Shown here: positions 1 to 4,775 of the stretch, in pieces
Numbering within the stretch: position 1 is the stretch's first letter
Layout: each line of letters begins with the position of its first letter
DNA from: Betaproteobacteria bacterium
GTDB taxonomy: Bacteria > Pseudomonadota > Gammaproteobacteria > Burkholderiales > Casimicrobiaceae
DNA length: 5,681 nucleotides
Direction of reading: 5' to 3'
NCBI GenBank assembly: GCA_005888865.1
Contig: VBCL01000209.1
Location: forward strand, 1-5,681
Made by a program: the position numbers and the translations under genes
Notes under the pieces: model-generated
Databases searched by the model: none
Seen by the model: only the letters and a program-made list of their open reading frames with translations
Told to the model about the DNA's origin: nothing

Positions 1-567
1 GAGAATCGCGAGCGACCAGTCGCGAAGCGGACCGCGCTCCTCGGGCGGAATGCCGAGCAGGTTGCCGATGATGCCGATCGGGATTGCCGCGGCGTAGTCC
101 GCGATCAGGTCCACCTCGCCTTTCGTCTCCATCGTGTCGAGCAGCCCGTCGACCAGTTTCGCAAGGCCCGGCTCCATGGCGGCGATGTGCCGCTGGCTGA
201 GTGCGCCGACGATCGCGCGCCGCACGTGCGTGTGCAGAGGAGGATCGTTGAAGATCAGGCTGGTGGTGTGGTGCTCGAGGAGTGGCGAAGGGCCGAATTT
301 GGGCCCGAACTCCTTTTTCTTGTCCGAGCTGCACGCCTTGTGGTCGCGGTAGACCGGCAGAATGTCGTCGTAGCGCGTCAGCAGCCACGAGCCGTCGGGC
401 ATCGCCTTGATTGGCGCGTGCTGGCGCAGCGCGTGGTAGTACGGGTAGGGATCGGCGTAGAAATCCGGGGAGAGGCTCCGGAGATCGAAGCCTCGAGCGA
501 TGTCGTACGCGCGTTCGGGCGGGAGGACGAGCGTCGGGGCCTTCGGGGGAGCGGGCTCGAGCGGCAT
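1..567 (-). CDS. Cytochrome P450, N-terminal part (cut by window edge)
   Basis: This is the first 189 codons of a bacterial soluble-type cytochrome P450, a heme-thiolate monooxygenase that uses electrons from redox partners to hydroxylate an organic substrate. The reading frame is open from ATG at 567 to the window edge, so the I-helix and the heme-binding Cys are outside. Family signs visible are the opening DLRSLSPDFYADPYPYYHALR (residues about 28-48), WLLTRYDDI (61-69) for the beta-1/helix B region, the C-helix signature FNDPPLHTHVRR (106-117) whose H112 and R116 normally contact the heme propionates, and the helix D/E segment VDLIADYAAAIPIGIIGNLLGIPPEER (152-178). There is no N-terminal membrane anchor, so the protein should be cytoplasmic. 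No Shine-Dalgarno site lies at normal spacing; a G-run sits 14-19 bases before the ATG. The gene is divergent from the hydrolase. The subfamily and substrate cannot be told from this half. Confidence 0.92.
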   Translation of the reverse strand, partial: MPLEPAPPKAPTLVLPPERAYDIARGFDLRSLSPDFYADPYPYYHALRQHAPIKAMPDGSWLLTRYDDILPVYRDHKACSSDKKKEFGPKFGPSPLLEHHTTSLIFNDPPLHTHVRRAIVGALSQRHIAAMEPGLAKLVDGLLDTMETKGEVDLIADYAAAIPIGIIGNLLGIPPEERGPLRDWSLAIL

Positions 568-573
568 GCGGCG

Positions 574-579
574 ATGATA
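574..579 (-). promoter_or_regulatory. Possible -10 box of the P450 gene, suggesting a leaderless mRNA
   Basis: Read on the minus strand this is TATCAT, five of six bases of the sigma70 -10 consensus, followed by six bases (CGCCGC) and then the ATG at 567. Transcription would begin at or next to the A of the start codon, giving a leaderless mRNA, which fits the absence of a well-placed Shine-Dalgarno site. The matching -35 is poor (CTTCCA at 17-base spacing), so this is only a weak promoter call. Confidence 0.3.
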
Positions 580-725
580 GCCCCCCGGCGAGACCGTGGA
601 AGCGTCCAGAATCGCCCGAGACGGACCAGGCAATTGTTGCAGCACGGAACCGAGAGCAAGGTTTCTGGTCTGTTCGGGGTCTGGCCCGGCATGTTAGTTG
701 CTCTGGCCCATGGCAAGTCAGAGTG

Positions 726-1658
726 ATGCGAAACACCATGCCAGGCAGGCTGCGCGGCCGATGCACGCGATGGATCGCGTGGTCGATCGCGGCTGCGATG
801 CTCGTCGTCGCCGGCTGTGCTCAGCTGGCGGAAAAGGAGCGCGAGCTGACGTTCCGCGTCGTCCCGGGAACCGCCAGCTGGTTCGGTGGCCTGCCGGCGG
901 GCGTCCAGGAATCCGACCTGGTGGTCGAGGCGGACGGCAAGCCGCAGCGCATCCACGCCTGGTGGTGGCCGGCCGTGGCGAAGGACGCCCCGGCGGTACT
1001 GTATCTTCATGGCACGCGCTGGAATCTGACGGGCCAGACCAGCCGGATCGACCAGCTGCACGCTTTCGGTTTCTCGGTGCTGGCGAGCGACTATCGCGGC
1101 TTTGGCAAGTGCGATGGCGACCTGCCCTCCGAGCAGACCGTATACGAGGATGCGCGCGTCGCCTGGAATCGTTTGACGGAGCTGCAGCCCGACGCCAGCA
1201 AGCGTTTCATCTACGGCCATTCGCTCGGCGGCGCCGTGGCGATCGATCTGGCCGCGCGTCTGAGCAAGGCGGCGGCGCAGGCCGGGACGGCTGTGCCGGC
1301 GCATGGGCTCATCGTCGAATCGTCGTTCACGACCCTTGCCGACATCGCGCGTGCGGTGACTTCTCCCTTGCTGCCGGTCTTTCTCCTGTCGCAGAAGTTC
1401 GATTCGCTGGCGAAAGTGCACGAGCTGCGCATGCCGGTGCTGTTCGTCCACGGCGCCGGCGACAGTTATGTGCCGTCGCGCTTCAGCCAGGAACTCTACC
1501 AGGCCGCGCCCGAGCCGAAAAAGCTGCTGCTGGTCGACGGCGCGACACACAACAACTGCATGCGCGTCGGCTCTACCGAGTATTTGGCCGCGATCCACGA
1601 GCTGTTCAGTCTGGAGGCTCCGGCGCCGATACGTCAGGCGCGCGGCGCGAAGTCGTAA
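726..1658 (+). CDS. Alpha/beta-hydrolase with lipoprotein signal peptide (BEM46/YfhR-like)
   Basis: This 310-residue protein is a serine hydrolase of the alpha/beta-hydrolase fold; its substrate is unknown. From ATG 726 it begins with an Arg-rich n-region (residues 8-15), a hydrophobic stretch WIAWSIAAAMLVVAG (16-30) and a lipobox VAGC with Cys31. This predicts cleavage by signal peptidase II and lipid anchoring; Ala at +2 favours the outer membrane. The fold signs are HG at 95-96 (oxyanion hole region), DYRGFGKCDG (122-131), the nucleophile elbow GHSLGG with Ser166, Asp246 in HGAGD, and His275 in DGATH, giving a complete Ser-Asp-His triad. The layout resembles COG1073/BEM46-type hydrolases. 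ATG 726 was chosen because it lies just before the signal peptide; GTG 723 and ATG 738 are alternatives, and the ribosome site is weak (AGAGTG overlapping the start). The frame stays open further upstream, but there it only shadows the P450 gene. dinB follows after 51 bases. Confidence 0.9.
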   Translation: MRNTMPGRLRGRCTRWIAWSIAAAMLVVAGCAQLAEKERELTFRVVPGTASWFGGLPAGVQESDLVVEADGKPQRIHAWWWPAVAKDAPAVLYLHGTRWNLTGQTSRIDQLHAFGFSVLASDYRGFGKCDGDLPSEQTVYEDARVAWNRLTELQPDASKRFIYGHSLGGAVAIDLAARLSKAAAQAGTAVPAHGLIVESSFTTLADIARAVTSPLLPVFLLSQKFDSLAKVHELRMPVLFVHGAGDSYVPSRFSQELYQAAPEPKKLLLVDGATHNNCMRVGSTEYLAAIHELFSLEAPAPIRQARGAKS

Positions 1659-1670
1659 CCGCCGGTCGGG

Positions 1671-1702
1671 TACACTTGGTCGCGGGCTGCACGAAGCCCG
1701 CG
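1671..1702 (+). promoter_or_regulatory. Hairpin directly before the dinB start, with a possible -10 box
   Basis: A perfect 8-bp inverted repeat, CGCGGGCT (1681-1688) and AGCCCGCG (1695-1702) around the loop GCACGA, ends 7 bases before the GTG of dinB. No T-run follows it, so it is not a standard terminator for the hydrolase gene. TACACT at 1671-1676 matches four of six -10 bases and would start transcription at about 1683, inside the hairpin's left arm; no good -35 is seen. No Shine-Dalgarno sequence lies between hairpin and start, and no LexA-type box was found. A role in translation control is inference. Confidence 0.4.
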
Positions 1703-1709
1703 CCTCGCC

Positions 1710-2936
1710 GTGACCGATCGTCTCATCGCGCATCTCGACATGGACGCTTTCTACGCGTCGGTCGAGCTGCTGCGCTATCCGGAGCTTCGCGGGGCTCCGG
1801 TCGTGATCGGTGGTGGCAGCCGCCATCAGCCCGAGGAAACAGTCGATCCTGTCACCGGCGCAGCCGTGCGCCGATTCACCCGGCTCTCCGAATACACGGG
1901 CCGAGGTGTGGCTACGACCGCAACCTACGAAGCGCGCGCGCTCGGCGTGCACTCGGCGATGGGCCTGATGAAGGCCGCGCGGCTCGCGCCCGACGCGTGG
2001 CTCTTGCCGACCGACTTCGACACTTACCGCCAGTACTCGCGCCGCTTCAAGGCCGCGGTGCGCGAGATCGCGCCGCAGGTCGAGGAGAGCGGCATCGACG
2101 AGATCTACATCGATTTGACCGACGTCGGTCTGCCGCCCGCCGTATCGGCGAGGATAGAAACGCCCGCTGCAGCGAGCGAGCGGGCGCGTCGCGTCGCGCG
2201 GGCGATCAAGGACGCGGTGCGTGCCGCGACCAGGCTTTCCTGCTCGATCGGTGTCACGCCCAACAAGCTCCTGTCGAAGATCGCCTCGGAGCTCGACAAG
2301 CCGGACGGGTTGACGGTGCTCACGGCGGCGGACGTTCCGGCTCGGATCTGGCCCCTGCCCGCGCGCAAGATCAACGGCGTCGGACCGAAGACCGCGGCGA
2401 GACTCGAGGCGCTCGGTATCGCCACGATCGGCGATCTGGCGCGAGCCGACCCGGCGTGGCTCATCGACGAGTTTGGGTCGAGCCGCGGGGCCTGGATGCA
2501 CGAAGCGGCGAACGGACGCGACGATCGTTCCGTGGTCACGGCGAGCGAGCCGGTCACGATCAGCCGCGAAACGACTTTCGAGCGCGATCTTTCCGCGCAG
2601 CGCGACCGTGCCGAGCTTTCGGCGATTTTCACCGAGCTGTGCGAGGAGCTTGCCGGCGATCTGCAGCGCAAGGGCTACGTCGGCAGGACCATCGGTCTGA
2701 AGGTGCGCTACAGCAACTTCAAGATCGTCACCCGCGACCGGACAATTCCGAAGCCCACGCACGATGCGATCGAGATTCGTCGCGTGGCCGGGGAATGCCT
2801 GAAGCGCGTGCCCCTCGAGCTGCGCATCCGCCTGCTCGGGGTGCGCATCAGTGGATTGTGCCGGCCGGAGGACGTCGCGTCATCGGCGCTCTCCGTCGCC
2901 GAGCCCAGGAGCGAGCCGTCGCTGTTCGACGAGTGA
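1710..2936 (+). CDS. dinB: DNA polymerase IV (Y-family translesion polymerase DinB)
   Basis: This 408-residue protein is a Y-family polymerase that copies past damaged bases with low fidelity in the cytoplasm. The palm begins with HLDMDAFYASVE (8-19): Asp10 is the first metal ligand and Tyr15 sits at the steric-gate position. SGIDEIYIDLT (127-137) supplies Asp130 and Glu131. SCSIGVTPNKLLSKIASELDKPDG (177-200) is the conserved palm segment. The thumb helix-hairpin-helix is INGVGPKTAARLEALGI (221-237), and the little-finger domain covers about 283-385. The tail EPSLF (402-406) looks like a degenerate beta-clamp motif. Residues about 36-65 form an insertion between VVIGG and the TATYEAR segment relative to E. 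coli DinB; similar insertions are recalled in betaproteobacterial homologues. GTG 1710 is the only start that keeps Asp10, since the next ATG (1740) would lose it. No Shine-Dalgarno site and no SOS box are evident. It lies 51 bases after the hydrolase gene, with a hairpin between. Confidence 0.96.
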   Translation: MTDRLIAHLDMDAFYASVELLRYPELRGAPVVIGGGSRHQPEETVDPVTGAAVRRFTRLSEYTGRGVATTATYEARALGVHSAMGLMKAARLAPDAWLLPTDFDTYRQYSRRFKAAVREIAPQVEESGIDEIYIDLTDVGLPPAVSARIETPAAASERARRVARAIKDAVRAATRLSCSIGVTPNKLLSKIASELDKPDGLTVLTAADVPARIWPLPARKINGVGPKTAARLEALGIATIGDLARADPAWLIDEFGSSRGAWMHEAANGRDDRSVVTASEPVTISRETTFERDLSAQRDRAELSAIFTELCEELAGDLQRKGYVGRTIGLKVRYSNFKIVTRDRTIPKPTHDAIEIRRVAGECLKRVPLELRIRLLGVRISGLCRPEDVASSALSVAEPRSEPSLFDE

Positions 2937-2939
2937 GGT

Positions 2940-2969
2940 GGCCTCCTTGCCCGGGCCGCGGCCTCCTTG
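2940..2969. repeat. 10-base direct repeat just after dinB
   Basis: GGCCTCCTTG occurs at 2940-2949 and again at 2960-2969, a spacing of exactly 20 bases, beginning four bases after the dinB stop codon. On the opposite strand each copy reads CAAGGAGGCC, which contains a perfect Shine-Dalgarno core, but no start codon follows at a usable distance, so translation from it is unlikely. No function is assigned. Confidence 0.4.
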
Positions 2970-3024
2970 GACGCTCGTTATAAGTGATCCGCGGAGTGTC
3001 GGCCGCAGCGTCGACTCGCCACGC

Positions 3025-3060
3025 GCGATCCCCACTCGCGTTGCTCGTGGGGCCCCTCGC
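3025..3060. terminator. Hairpin between the convergent genes dinB and DUF3014
   Basis: CCCCAC (3030-3035) pairs with GTGGGG (3047-3052), and an outer GCGA (3025-3028) can pair with TCGC (3057-3060) across an asymmetric internal loop. The structure lies 15 bases beyond the stop of the DUF3014 gene and 88 bases beyond the dinB stop, where both transcripts need to end. No T-run flanks it on either strand, so it is at best a weak or Rho-assisted bidirectional terminator. Confidence 0.4.
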
Positions 3061-3075
3061 CGCGGGCTCGCCCCG

Positions 3076-3927
3076 CTACATCCCGCGCGTCAGCGCGCGC
3101 TTGAGCTCGCGCAGCTTCGCCTTGACCTTGGCCTCGTTCTCGCCGCCCATCCTTACCAGGATTTTCTGGCCGGCCGAGAGGTCCTGCAGCGCGGGATCGG
3201 CGTACTCGTACAAGACTTTGGGTTGCACCAGCGCGACGGATCCCTGCACGTCCGGCGTGGCGAGCAGGTGGTCGATCACCTCGAACAGCCGATCGTTGAA
3301 ATAACGTGACGGGTAGCCCAGCTCCGCGTACGCCTCCTGGAACAGGGGGTAGAGGCGGACGTACAGCGCGACCAGCCTGGCCGAGTCGACGGCCTCCATC
3401 GCCATCACGTACGGCGCGTAGCGCGCGGCGTTGTCGGCACCGATTGCAACGGACCCCTCGGGCCCGCCGACACGGAACGTCCCCGGCACTGGATTGATCG
3501 GCGACAGGCGCAGCGCGACGTTCTTGCGCGGCAAGTTGTCGATGGTCGCCACGACGTGGCGGACGATGTCCTGCGGCCGGAGAAGCGCATCGAAGCGAGG
3601 CACACCGAGAATCGCGGCCAGCGCCTCGTGCACCACCGAGTCGCTCTCGCCAAGTGCGGGAAGCGCGACGGCGGGCGGCGTGCTCGGCGCTTCGATCGGA
3701 TGCTCGATGCGCGGTTCGGCGCTCGCCTGTGGCGCGGGGGCAGGGGGTGCCGCAGGTGCCTGGACTGACACGGGCGGCTCAGGTCGCTGCTGCAAGAAAT
3801 AGTACGCGCCGCCTGCGGCCGCGAGGATCGCGACGATGGCGGCCAGAATGCCCCAGCGCAGAGCAGGCGTGCGCGGCGCGAACAGGGGGCGATCTTCGGC
3901 TGCGACTTCGATCTCAGGATTGTCCAT
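3076..3927 (-). CDS. DUF3014 family membrane-anchored protein
   Basis: This 283-residue protein is recognised as a DUF3014 protein, a family of unknown biochemical role found in proteobacteria. A short acidic N-terminus (1-18) is followed by one hydrophobic segment WGILAAIVAILAAAGGAYYF (25-44), then a Pro/Ala-rich linker (about 49-92), then a globular domain (about 94-280). With few positive charges before the segment and RPEPP after it, the likely form is a single-pass inner-membrane protein with a periplasmic domain. Family-type motifs are RHVVATIDNLPR (123-134), ARYAPYV (168-174), LYPLFQEAYAELGYP (192-206), YFNDRLFEVIDHLLATP (209-225) and QPKVLYEYADP (235-245). ATG 3927 has a Shine-Dalgarno GAGG (3932-3935) four bases upstream. 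TATATT on the minus strand (about 3941-3946) could be a -10, but no -35 is clear. The HicA-like gene ends 48 bases upstream on the same strand, so the two may be co-transcribed. Function is unknown. Confidence 0.87.
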   Translation of the reverse strand: MDNPEIEVAAEDRPLFAPRTPALRWGILAAIVAILAAAGGAYYFLQQRPEPPVSVQAPAAPPAPAPQASAEPRIEHPIEAPSTPPAVALPALGESDSVVHEALAAILGVPRFDALLRPQDIVRHVVATIDNLPRKNVALRLSPINPVPGTFRVGGPEGSVAIGADNAARYAPYVMAMEAVDSARLVALYVRLYPLFQEAYAELGYPSRYFNDRLFEVIDHLLATPDVQGSVALVQPKVLYEYADPALQDLSAGQKILVRMGGENEAKVKAKLRELKRALTRGM

Positions 3928-3975
3928 AGTGCCTCGCTTGCAATATACCGCCGCCGGGTCCGACGAGATTCGAGC

Positions 3976-4257
3976 TTATCCCTTGCGAATCGCCTCGTAC
4001 TGCGACGGCGTTGCCTTGGCGTGCGCGAGATATTCGCGGATGTGCAGAATGTCCTGGCGCCCAAGCGCATCGCCGTGGTGCGGGCGATGCAACGTGCCTT
4101 CAACGCCGTTGAGCCGCACGCGAAGGCGCGCCTTCGCCAGCGGCTCGGTCGTCGCACCCAGGTGATGCAGGAGAGACTCGACCTCCCGCCACTGGATATT
4201 GCCACCGACCGGATCCTGGAAAATCGCGCGCAGCAGGTTTTCGTGTTTGCGGCTCAT
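3976..4257 (-). CDS. HicA-like small protein without an adjacent HicB
   Basis: This 93-residue basic protein resembles the branch of the HicA toxin family whose members begin with SRKHE and carry a W-R-x-V/I-E helix. HicA toxins are small double-stranded-RNA-binding-fold mRNA interferases normally held in check by HicB. Visible here are SRKHENLLRAIFQDPVGGNIQWREVESLLHHLGA (2-35, helix-turn-strand), the strands ARLRVRLNGVEGTLHRPHH (43-61) with His57, His60 and His61 in the HRPHH cluster, and a C-terminal helix DILHIREYLAHA (69-80). The usual GSR/GSH turn is replaced by KAR at 42-44. ATG 4257 was chosen because the family start matches and a Shine-Dalgarno GAGGA (4266-4270) lies eight bases upstream; the frame continues upstream to 4497 but without family similarity. 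No HicB-like frame is present on either side, and the next gene downstream is DUF3014 after 48 bases. It may be an orphan or a domesticated relative. Toxicity is not shown. Confidence 0.7.
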   Translation of the reverse strand: MSRKHENLLRAIFQDPVGGNIQWREVESLLHHLGATTEPLAKARLRVRLNGVEGTLHRPHHGDALGRQDILHIREYLAHAKATPSQYEAIRKG

Positions 4258-4323
4258 CGGAACGGTCCTCGGGCGGGAGAATACACGGATTCGCGCTCGC
4301 GACTGCGGTCGAGGCAACATGGA

Positions 4324-4329
4324 ATTGTA
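4324..4329 (-). promoter_or_regulatory. Possible -10 box for the HicA-like gene
   Basis: Read on the minus strand this is TACAAT, five of six bases of the -10 consensus, in the context GGGTACAAT that is common in GC-rich proteobacterial promoters. Transcription would start near 4317, giving a leader of about 60 bases before ATG 4257. The region 17 bases upstream has no recognisable -35, so the call is tentative. Confidence 0.35.
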
Positions 4330-4415
4330 CCCGGACCCGCCCATCAGGGCGCCGCGAGCCCCTTCCGTCGAGGCGCCCCGCGGTGACCCGGAGCTTCCGG
4401 TTCGTCCTACAGCAA

Positions 4416-4665
4416 AATCAGACAAAGGCTGATTCCAGGCTGGAGGTTGCTCGTACACAATCCGCGGCGTGTAGGGAAGACAAAGCAGCAACTTCAACTA
4501 CTACTGACCTGGATGAGTTGACTGGCGGCCTCCTCCCTGCACCCATCGCGTCAAGAGAGCAAAACCCCCCCGAAGAAAAATAACGCTGATTACTCCTTGA
4601 GTCCGTTCCCCCCCGGACGGCAAGAGGAATTTTGATACGGGCCGACCTACGGCCCGTTTTGTTTT
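4416..4665 (+). ncRNA. Candidate small RNA or long leader with C-rich loops
   Basis: This plus-strand segment contains repeated complementarity and ends in a strong Rho-independent terminator. AATCAG (4416-4421) pairs with CTGATT (4429-4434). GTTGCT (4446-4451) pairs with AGCAAC (4487-4492) and encloses TACAC/GTGTA (4454-4458, 4469-4473). TTGAC (4518-4522) pairs with GTCAA (4550-4554) and presents a loop containing CCTCCTCCC, complementary to Shine-Dalgarno sequences. A free C-run lies at 4565-4571. GTCCG/CGGAC (4601-4605, 4614-4618) closes a second C-rich loop. Hairpin loops with C-rich anti-Shine-Dalgarno stretches are known from regulatory small RNAs in other bacteria. The true 5' end is unknown, since no convincing promoter was found, so the left limit is nominal. 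An alternative is an attenuated leader of hsp20. Confidence 0.35.
4637..4665 (+). terminator. Rho-independent terminator upstream of hsp20
   Basis: A perfect 7-bp stem, ACGGGCC (4637-4643) with GGCCCGT (4651-4657) around a 7-base loop, is followed directly by TTTTGTTTT (4657-4665). This is a textbook plus-strand intrinsic terminator. No plus-strand protein gene lies in the 1.7 kb upstream, since both genes there are on the minus strand. It must therefore end a non-coding transcript, read-through from further left, or an attenuated hsp20 leader. Confidence 0.85.
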
Positions 4666-4713
4666 CAGCGTGTGAATGGTCCAGCGCGCGATGCGGGTTG
4701 AGCTGGATCCGTA

Positions 4714-4775
4714 GCCGGTGGCTTCAGCGCACCGGCATCTTTCGAGAGTGGCAACGAAATTCGCAGGAGAATCCC
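4714..4775 (+). promoter_or_regulatory. Structured hsp20 leader, possible RNA thermometer
   Basis: A 7-bp stem GCCGGTG (4714-4720) with CACCGGC (4730-4736), extendable inside by two G-C pairs, is followed by TCTTT (4738-4742). TCTTT can pair with GGAGA (4766-4770), the hsp20 ribosome site, using two G-U pairs. A competing stem TTTCG (4740-4744) with CGAAA (4755-4759) leaves the site free. An upstream stable hairpin followed by a weak, U-rich helix over the Shine-Dalgarno site is the general architecture of ROSE and fourU thermometers of small heat-shock genes. The pairing here is short, so the call is inference; no match to a named thermometer family is claimed. Confidence 0.38.

Larger units (their letters stand above)
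4258..4775. other. 518-base gene-free region between the HicA-like gene and hsp20
   Basis: No convincing protein-coding frame is present; a 66-codon frame from GTG 4383 lacks a ribosome site and family similarity. From left to right the region holds the ribosome site and likely promoter of the minus-strand HicA-like gene (up to about 4330), a plain stretch to about 4415, a less GC-rich segment with several stem-loops and three C-rich runs (4416-4620), a clear terminator (4637-4665), about 48 bases that probably include part of the hsp20 promoter, and a structured hsp20 leader (4714-4775). Confidence 0.7.

Noticed and set aside
411..725. Upstream extension of the hydrolase frame
   Set aside because: The extension lies partly over the P450 gene on the other strand and shows no signal. 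The lipoprotein signal peptide places the start at about 726.
1008..1030. CTGT-containing sequence considered as a LexA box
   Set aside because: The required inverted ACAG half is missing and the site is inside the hydrolase coding region, far from the dinB start.
378..2762. Open frame of 794 codons on the minus strand
   Set aside because: It runs antisense across the hydrolase and dinB genes, has no recognisable family, and its Arg-rich composition is typical of a shadow frame in GC-rich DNA.
698..2983. Open frame of 761 codons on the plus strand
   Set aside because: It overlaps the hydrolase and dinB in another frame with a composition dominated by Arg, Gly and Ala. The two real genes have complete motifs and explain the same DNA.
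4258..4497. N-terminal extension of the HicA-like frame
   Set aside because: The family match begins at the ATG at 4257, which has its own ribosome site. The extension is low-quality sequence crossing a probable promoter.
4517..4546. sigma32-like pair GTTGAC and CCCAT
   Set aside because: The spacing is about 18 bases, longer than the 13-14 usual for heat-shock promoters, and it lies upstream of the terminator.
4383..4583. 66-codon plus-strand frame starting at GTG
   Set aside because: No ribosome site, no family similarity, and the region is better explained as non-coding structured sequence.
4596..4620. CTTGAG as a heat-shock -35 element
   Set aside because: No CCCCAT-type -10 follows at the right distance; the bases belong to the GTCCG/CGGAC hairpin region.
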